This document shows positions 5,663 to 8,732 of a DNA stretch of 8,732 nucleotides, piece after piece. The notes beneath the pieces were generated by a model. The model did no database searches and was not told where the DNA came from. It saw only the letters and a program-made list of their open reading frames with translations. The stretch's first letter is position 1, and each line of letters opens with the position of its first letter. Source of the stretch: DATKZH01 sp964475955. GTDB taxonomy: Bacteria > Planctomycetota > Planctomycetia > Pirellulales > Thermoguttaceae. Where the stretch lies: assembly GCA_964475955.1 (NCBI GenBank), contig CAYYZY010000273.1:1-8732 (forward strand). Direction: 5' to 3'. The position numbers were made by a program, and so were the translations under genes.

Positions 5663-6319
5663 ATGTCCCGAACCGCCACGTGCCGCCTGCTCCGCATCGC
5701 CTTCATGCTGCTCGTGCTCGGAAGCGCCTCCTGGCGGTCGAGGCTCGCCACGGCCGACGAGCCGGCCGCCGCGTCGGCGGAGCGACCGAACATCCTCTTC
5801 GCGATCGCCGACGACTGGAGCTGGCCGCACGCCGGGGCCTACGGCGACCCCGTTGTGAAAACCCCCACGTTCGACCGGCTCGCGGAGGAGGGCGCGCTGT
5901 TCCATCACGCGTACGTGTCGGCCCCGTCGTGCACGCCGTCGCGGGGGGCCGTTCTCACCGGCCAATGGCACTGGCGGCTCGAAGGGGCGGCCAACCTGTG
6001 GAGCGTCTTCCCCGACAAGTTCGCCACCTATCCCGAGTTGTTGGAGGAGGCCGGTTACGAGGTCGGCGTCACCGGCAAGGGCTGGGGCCCGGGACGTACG
6101 GAGACCGAAGGCCGCGCCTTGGCCGGGCGGCGATCCAAGAACTTCCAGCATTTCCTCGATCGCCGCGACCCCGACTACGCCGAAGTGAAGCGAAAGCTGG
6201 CCGACCGGCTGATGGCCGAGCTGCGCGCCAGCGGCGACCCGCGTGCCCTCGGGGGCGGCGACCGCTTCGACCAGTACCCCTACTTGGGCGGGGCTCCCAA
6301 GCACCCGGATGCCCGATAG
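5663..6319 (+). CDS. Sulfatase with a large internal deletion (probable inactive remnant)
   Basis: The 218-residue product begins with a signal peptide (hydrophobic 9-22, likely cleavage near ATA-DE at 31/32). The N-terminal half of a type I sulfatase follows: RPNILFAIADDW (41-52, Asp50/51 being Ca-binding) and the FGly signature CTPSR (90-94), where Cys90 would be oxidised to formylglycine. Homology reads normally to KNFQHFL (159-165). It then jumps to RDPDYAEVKRKLADRLMAELRASGDP (168-193), which is the C-terminal tail of such enzymes. Family members are usually about 450-500 residues, so roughly 250-280 residues are absent, including the central DNT...SDHG-type metal-binding segment. The frame is kept across the junction (about 6155-6165), and AGGAG lies eight bases before the ATG. 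Such enzymes desulfate polysaccharides in the periplasm; this one should not be catalytic. It could be a pseudogene or an exported binding remnant. Confidence 0.85.
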   Translation: MSRTATCRLLRIAFMLLVLGSASWRSRLATADEPAAASAERPNILFAIADDWSWPHAGAYGDPVVKTPTFDRLAEEGALFHHAYVSAPSCTPSRGAVLTGQWHWRLEGAANLWSVFPDKFATYPELLEEAGYEVGVTGKGWGPGRTETEGRALAGRRSKNFQHFLDRRDPDYAEVKRKLADRLMAELRASGDPRALGGGDRFDQYPYLGGAPKHPDAR

Positions 6320-6349
6320 CGCCCCTCACTCCGCTCCCTGCTGACCCCG

Positions 6350-6477
6350 CCCGTGTGCCCCGGCGAACGCGTCACGGGCACAGCCCTCCCGTTGGTCTCT
6401 TCCGCCATCTTGGCCTCGCGGCCGCGGAAAGCAAGACGGTTATGGCATGCCGCCCTTCCGACGCGCACCTTGCGCGT
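6350..6477. other. Hairpins in the gap after the sulfatase
   Basis: CCCGTG (6350-6355) can pair with CACGGG (6373-6378), or alternatively GTGCCC (6355-6360) with GGGCAC (6376-6381); these two foldings exclude each other. ACGCGCA (6461-6467) and TGCGCGT (6471-6477) form a perfect 7-bp stem. No gene is seen between 6320 and 6645. A terminator for the sulfatase is possible but lacks a U-tract. Confidence 0.4.
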
Positions 6478-6573
6478 GCTGGCAGCCAAGGGCCTACCCA
6501 TTCCGGCCGGTTTACGCTACACCTCTTCGGTGGGCCGCGCCCCCCCGTGACCGGCTATTCGGGAGATTCGGGG

Positions 6574-6602
6574 TGGACCAATACGGGCCGAAGCGTTAAT
6601 AT
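6574..6602 (+). promoter_or_regulatory. Candidate promoter of the PEP-CTERM gene
   Basis: TGGACC (6574-6579) and TAATAT (6597-6602) are spaced by 17 bases. The -10 lies in a short AT-rich patch that stands out from the surrounding GC-rich sequence, about 44 bases ahead of the chosen start codon. Sigma70-like by resemblance only. Confidence 0.4.
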
Positions 6603-6645
6603 GGGTTAAATGGGTAAGCTACGGTTTATGAGAGAGGCGAGAAAA

Positions 6646-7473
6646 ATGCGTGTTCGTCCGAGAATTGTCTGCCTGGTCGCCGCACTGGCGGCGATTGCGT
6701 TCGCTCTTGATGCCGAGCCGGCGTCGGCGGCCGTGTTGGTCGACGGCAACAGCCGCATCGAGATTTCCCCGAATTCCCTCCTCGGGGTAAGCAGTTGGGA
6801 GGTCGACGGGGTCAACCAGTTGGACCACAGTTGGCTCTGGTACGGCGGCCCGCTTCTTGACCGCGAGTACTCGCTCGATTCGGTCTACCAGTCACACGCC
6901 CTGTACGACGACAACGGCGATTCAGACTACGAGCGGATCGAAGCCGTCTACCAGTACGGGCTCGTACAGATGACGCTCAGCTACGTGTTGACCGGCGGGC
7001 TCGCCGGCTCGCAGGAGTCCTGGTTGAACGGCAGCCTGGAACTGGTCAACTCGGGTAACGACCCATTCCACGCCTCGCTCTTCGCCTATTTCGACTTCGA
7101 CCTGAAGGGCACCGCGGGTGCCGACGACGTGGTCTACCGGCGGGGCTCCCAGTCCATGCGGCAGGTTCTCGATCGTACGGTGGTCGACGTCGCCGTGGAT
7201 CAGGTGCCCGACGGCTGGGAGATCGCCGAATCCCCGACGATCTTCGACCGGCTGGTCGACGCCGACTCCGACAACCTGACCAACGCCTCCAGCTACACCA
7301 GCTATCCCGAGTTCGCCTGGCAGTGGAACGCGCTCATTCCGGCCGGTCAGTCGGTGACCGTAGGACTGGGCGAGGCCTCGATCTACACGGTGCCCGAGCC
7401 GGCCTCGCTCGCCGTCTGGTCGCTTCTCGGCCTGGTCGGGGCCGTCTGCTGGTGGCGGAAGAAGGCGTTCTGA
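6646..7473 (+). CDS. PEP-CTERM sorting domain protein (exported, function unknown)
   Basis: A 275-residue exported protein. It has an N-terminal signal peptide (basic MRVRPR, hydrophobic 7-21, probable cleavage after ASA at 27-29) and an acidic, Tyr/Trp/Asp-rich body probably made of beta strands. The C-terminal PEP-CTERM signal comprises VPEPAS (249-254), a hydrophobic helix (255-270) and the basic RKK end. PEP-CTERM proteins are recognised by an exosortase, which removes the tail, and are usually linked to exopolysaccharide or the cell surface; no exosortase gene is in the window. I cannot assign a function to the body. The ATG at 6646 is preceded by AGAGAGG at eight bases' distance; in-frame ATGs at 6610 and 6628 lack a site and would put charged residues ahead of the signal peptide. 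A terminator-like hairpin follows 35 bases after the stop. Confidence 0.9.
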   Translation: MRVRPRIVCLVAALAAIAFALDAEPASAAVLVDGNSRIEISPNSLLGVSSWEVDGVNQLDHSWLWYGGPLLDREYSLDSVYQSHALYDDNGDSDYERIEAVYQYGLVQMTLSYVLTGGLAGSQESWLNGSLELVNSGNDPFHASLFAYFDFDLKGTAGADDVVYRRGSQSMRQVLDRTVVDVAVDQVPDGWEIAESPTIFDRLVDADSDNLTNASSYTSYPEFAWQWNALIPAGQSVTVGLGEASIYTVPEPASLAVWSLLGLVGAVCWWRKKAF

Positions 7474-7508
7474 GGGGAGCCGAGAATACGACCGACGCGA
7501 CACGGCCC

Positions 7509-7566
7509 GGGGGCACGATTCCTGCACGCGCGACGAGGGAATCACGCCCCCTTGCTTCGTTTTCTC
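7509..7566 (+). terminator. Terminator-like hairpin after the PEP-CTERM gene
   Basis: GGGGGC and GATTCC (7509-7522) pair with GGAATC and GCCCCC (7538-7551), giving two 6-bp helices separated by a 2x2 internal mismatch, with a 15-base loop. A T-rich stretch (TTGCTTCGTTTTCTCC) follows directly. The loop is longer than usual for an intrinsic terminator, but position and T-tract fit. Confidence 0.5.
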
Positions 7567-7582
7567 CATAGTCGCGTCCCCC

Positions 7583-7611
7583 CGCGCCGCCCGCCACGAC
7601 GGGGCGGCGCG
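7583..7611. repeat. Perfect 10-bp GC hairpin
   Basis: CGCGCCGCCC (7583-7592) and GGGCGGCGCG (7602-7611) pair perfectly around a nine-base loop. No T-run follows. It is one of four consecutive hairpins in 7509-7717, and could back up termination or be an independent palindromic element. Confidence 0.65.
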
Positions 7612-7637
7612 CCGTCGTAGCGTCTCGGACCGTGATG

Positions 7638-7658
7638 ATGCGCGCCTGGTGCGCGCAT
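7638..7658. repeat. Perfect 8-bp hairpin ATGCGCGC/GCGCGCAT
   Basis: ATGCGCGC (7638-7645) and GCGCGCAT (7651-7658) pair around the loop CTGGT. It ends six bases before the large inverted repeat at 7665-7717. Confidence 0.65.
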
Positions 7659-7664
7659 GTCGTG

Positions 7665-7717
7665 GGGCACGTTTCCAACGTGCCATTGGGTTGTGGGCAC
7701 GTTGGAAACGTGCCCAC
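7665..7717. repeat. REP-like doublet: 20-bp inverted repeat of nested palindromes
   Basis: GGGCACGTTTCCAACGTGCC (7665-7684) and its exact reverse complement (7696-7715) are separated by 11 bases. Each arm is itself a palindrome: GGCACGTT and AACGTGCC around TCC in the first (7666-7684), and an 11-bp stem around GGA in the second (7693-7717). Two palindromes in opposite orientation is the layout of a BIME-type repetitive extragenic element. No gene overlaps it. I have an impression that such GGCACGTT palindromes are dispersed in planctomycete genomes, without having searched. Confidence 0.85.
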
Positions 7718-7980
7718 GTTAGGGCCCGATCGCCGCGGTGTCCAACTTGACGGAGCCCTCGGCGGCTGCGCTTGCCCCGAGCATCTCCCCTCGGAGGTTC
7801 CCTCGCCATTGCGGGACGGGACGTTACCCGGTCCACCGGTTGCGGGCGGATCCCCGAACTTCTAAGATAGGCTTGCCGGGGGCAACGGTCGTCAGAGCGA
7901 GCTGCCAAAGGACTTGGGAGAAGGCGAAATCGCGTCTTCAACAGTCGGGGCTGGCGCGGATTATTCATACGACGTTTGTA
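7718..7980. other. Gene-free stretch
   Basis: No frame shows a ribosome-binding site with a plausible protein, and no RNA gene is recognised. The only structure I see is a short TTGCC/GGCAA stem near 7873-7885. With 7474-7717 and 7981-8190 it makes over 700 bases with no gene that I can support. Confidence 0.4.
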
Positions 7981-8042
7981 GTGACCGTATTCATGCGGTC
8001 GGAACCCGCCCGGCGCCGTCGGGACCCGATGAATCGGGTCAC
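7981..8042. repeat. Second palindrome doublet with compensated arms
   Basis: The 20-base segment at 7981-8000 and the reverse complement of 8023-8042 agree at 16 of 20 positions. Each half folds alone: GACCG/CGGTC in the left copy (7983-8000) and GACCCGAT/ATCGGGTC in the right copy (8023-8040). The four differences keep the small stems paired, suggesting selection for each hairpin separately, as in REP elements. Confidence 0.65.
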
Positions 8043-8152
8043 TGCGAGCCCATAGAGATAATCCCGGCTGGAGAACGCGAACCGGCACGAGGCGGGGTCG
8101 CTGCGAAGCGGGAGAGAGGGTCCGCTCGCTGCCATCCTCCTTCCTCGCCCGA

Positions 8153-8182
8153 GGGCGCCCTTTGGGCAGAAAGGGGGTGCCC
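8153..8182 (+). other. Strong hairpin upstream of the small membrane protein gene
   Basis: GGGCGCCCTTT (8153-8163) pairs with AAAGGGGGTGCCC (8170-8182), with a two-G bulge and one G-T pair, around the loop GGGCAG. It ends nine bases before the -10-like TAGAAT. Its role is unclear; it could be an operator-like palindrome or the terminator stem of an upstream transcript. Confidence 0.4.
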
Positions 8183-8190
8183 GACCCACG

Positions 8191-8196
8191 TAGAAT
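8191..8196 (+). promoter_or_regulatory. -10-like element placed for a leaderless transcript
   Basis: TAGAAT lies five bases before the ATG at 8202, so transcription would begin at or next to the start codon. There is no Shine-Dalgarno and no clear -35. TANNNT at this distance is the pattern described for leaderless genes in, for example, Deinococcus. Confidence 0.3.
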
Positions 8197-8201
8197 TCTG
8201 C

Positions 8202-8486
8202 ATGACTCCGGTGCACCGGCTATTCGCCGTCGCCCTCTCCGCATGGGCCCTCGTGGTGGGCTCCGTGCTTGTGTGGGAGATGCTCCGCGGTATGGTCCGG
8301 GGCGCCGTGCTGTTGGGCAGTCTGCTGCGCCGGGCGGCGGGATGCCTGGTGTCGGGATGCCACTACAAGCGTCGTAAGAAGCGGCGGCACATCGTCGCGT
8401 TGCGGGCTGAGGCCCAACGAATCCTTCGGGATACCTCCGACCGCCGCCTCTGGAAGCGTTCCCTCACGCAGCGCCGAGGCGCGTGA
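8202..8486 (+). CDS. Small basic membrane protein, hypothetical
   Basis: A 94-residue protein of unknown function. One hydrophobic helix (about 7-27, LFAVALSAWALVVGSVLVWEM) is followed by a second, weaker hydrophobic stretch (31-42). A strongly basic cytoplasmic region follows with YKRRKKRRH (55-63), then an Arg-rich tail that looks helical (64-94). Two cysteines, Cys48 and Cys53, lie just before the basic cluster. I do not recognise a family. The frame extends upstream without a stop, but that part covers the palindromes at 7981-8042 and 8153-8182 and is unlikely to be coding. The ATG at 8202 fits the start of the hydrophobic helix and has a -10-like TAGAAT five bases ahead, with no Shine-Dalgarno. 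It could be a genuine small membrane protein or a chance frame in GC-rich DNA. Confidence 0.45.
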   Translation: MTPVHRLFAVALSAWALVVGSVLVWEMLRGMVRGAVLLGSLLRRAAGCLVSGCHYKRRKKRRHIVALRAEAQRILRDTSDRRLWKRSLTQRRGA

Positions 8487-8632
8487 GCCAACGCCTTTCC
8501 GCCCCGCTCTGAGGCCGCACGCCGGCCCGTCCCCCTTGCGCCGGTTCTACGAGGGGGTCCCCAAGAAATCCCTCGCCCGCCTGGCGCGGCGACTCCCACC
8601 AATGTAGTCCTCAGCCGCGCCCACCAATCCCC

Positions 8633-8674
8633 AAAAGACACCGACCCCCACGGGGCCTGCCCACATCGGGGTCG
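8633..8674 (-). terminator. Candidate terminator of the tRNA-Gln transcript
   Basis: On the minus strand, downstream of the tRNA, CGACCCC (8674-8668) pairs with GGGGTCG (8648-8642) and is followed by TGTCTTTTGG with the T-run at 8636-8633. The loop is long (19 bases) and the T-run short, so this is a plausible but imperfect intrinsic terminator about nine bases after the tRNA 3' end. Confidence 0.45.
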
Positions 8675-8682
8675 ACGCAAGG

Positions 8683-8732
8683 CTGGGGAACAGGGATTCG
8701 AACCCCAACTAACTGATCCAGAGTCAGTCGTG
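8683..8732 (-). tRNA. tRNA-Gln(CUG), 3' part; 5' part beyond the right edge
   Basis: Read on the minus strand, the visible part contains the anticodon arm ACTGA-CTCTGGA-TCAGT, with a seven-base loop and anticodon CTG, which reads CAG (glutamine). A four-base variable region (TAGT) follows, then the T arm TGGGG-TTCGAAT-CCCTG, the acceptor strand TTCCCCA and discriminator G at 8683. The acceptor strand predicts TGGGGAA at the missing 5' end, matching bacterial tRNA-Gln. The next bases are CC followed by T, so the terminal CCA is not encoded and would be added by tRNA nucleotidyltransferase. The two outer T-stem pairs are G-T wobbles. The D arm and the 5' acceptor strand are outside the window. 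Confidence 0.92.

Noticed and set aside
7914..8201. Upstream extension of the small membrane protein frame
   Set aside because: It covers two hairpin elements and places a polar, repeat-derived sequence before the hydrophobic helix. The start at 8202 is better placed.
6922..8244. Minus-strand open frame of 440 codons
   Set aside because: It runs antisense through the PEP-CTERM gene and through all the palindromes at 7509-7717 and 7981-8042. Composition is Arg/Pro/Gly-rich and there are no motifs.

Overview
The window looks like high-GC bacterial chromosome, most likely from a planctomycete (Planctomycetota). This rests on four things together: a PEP-CTERM surface protein, a sulfatase gene of the type abundant in that phylum, weak or absent Shine-Dalgarno sequences at several starts, and many different short palindromic repeats between genes. 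The lineage is an inference; Verrucomicrobiota or Lentisphaerota are the main alternatives.

The left half (1-4406, minus strand) is an Rnf operon encoding the membrane complex that couples ferredoxin:NAD+ electron transfer to ion pumping. Reading from its promoter, the order is a small two-helix membrane protein with an N-terminal cysteine motif (RseC/MucC-like, tentative), then rnfC, rnfD, rnfG, rnfE and rnfA, which is cut by the left edge. This is the CDGEA(B) arrangement. rnfB, the remaining essential subunit, is not in the window and would be expected past the left edge. The small protein and rnfC overlap by ATGA. Iron-sulfur ligands in RnfC, RnfE and RnfA and the covalent FMN threonines in RnfD and RnfG are all visible. 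RnfE carries two additional cysteines beside its conserved ligand.

From 4407 to 5662 lies a 1.25-kb intergenic zone. It holds a candidate rnf promoter and structured leader, a 10-bp and an 11-bp perfect tandem repeat, a candidate 41-codon small gene followed by a hairpin, and a three-copy array of REP-like palindromes.

On the plus strand, 5663-6319 is a sulfatase gene with a good promoter, ribosome-binding site and signal peptide. The central part of the protein is absent: the FGly active-site end joins directly to the C-terminal tail. Next comes a PEP-CTERM exported protein (6646-7473), followed by four consecutive hairpins (7509-7717), one of which is a terminator candidate. A second palindrome doublet (7981-8042) precedes a small basic membrane protein of unknown function (8202-8486), which may be read from a leaderless transcript. 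The right edge cuts a minus-strand tRNA-Gln(CUG) that has its own terminator candidate.

There is no CRISPR array, transposase or phage gene. The points most worth a second look are the sulfatase with an internal deletion, the extra CxxC in RnfE, the RseC-like protein coupled to rnfC, and the density and variety of palindromic repeats.
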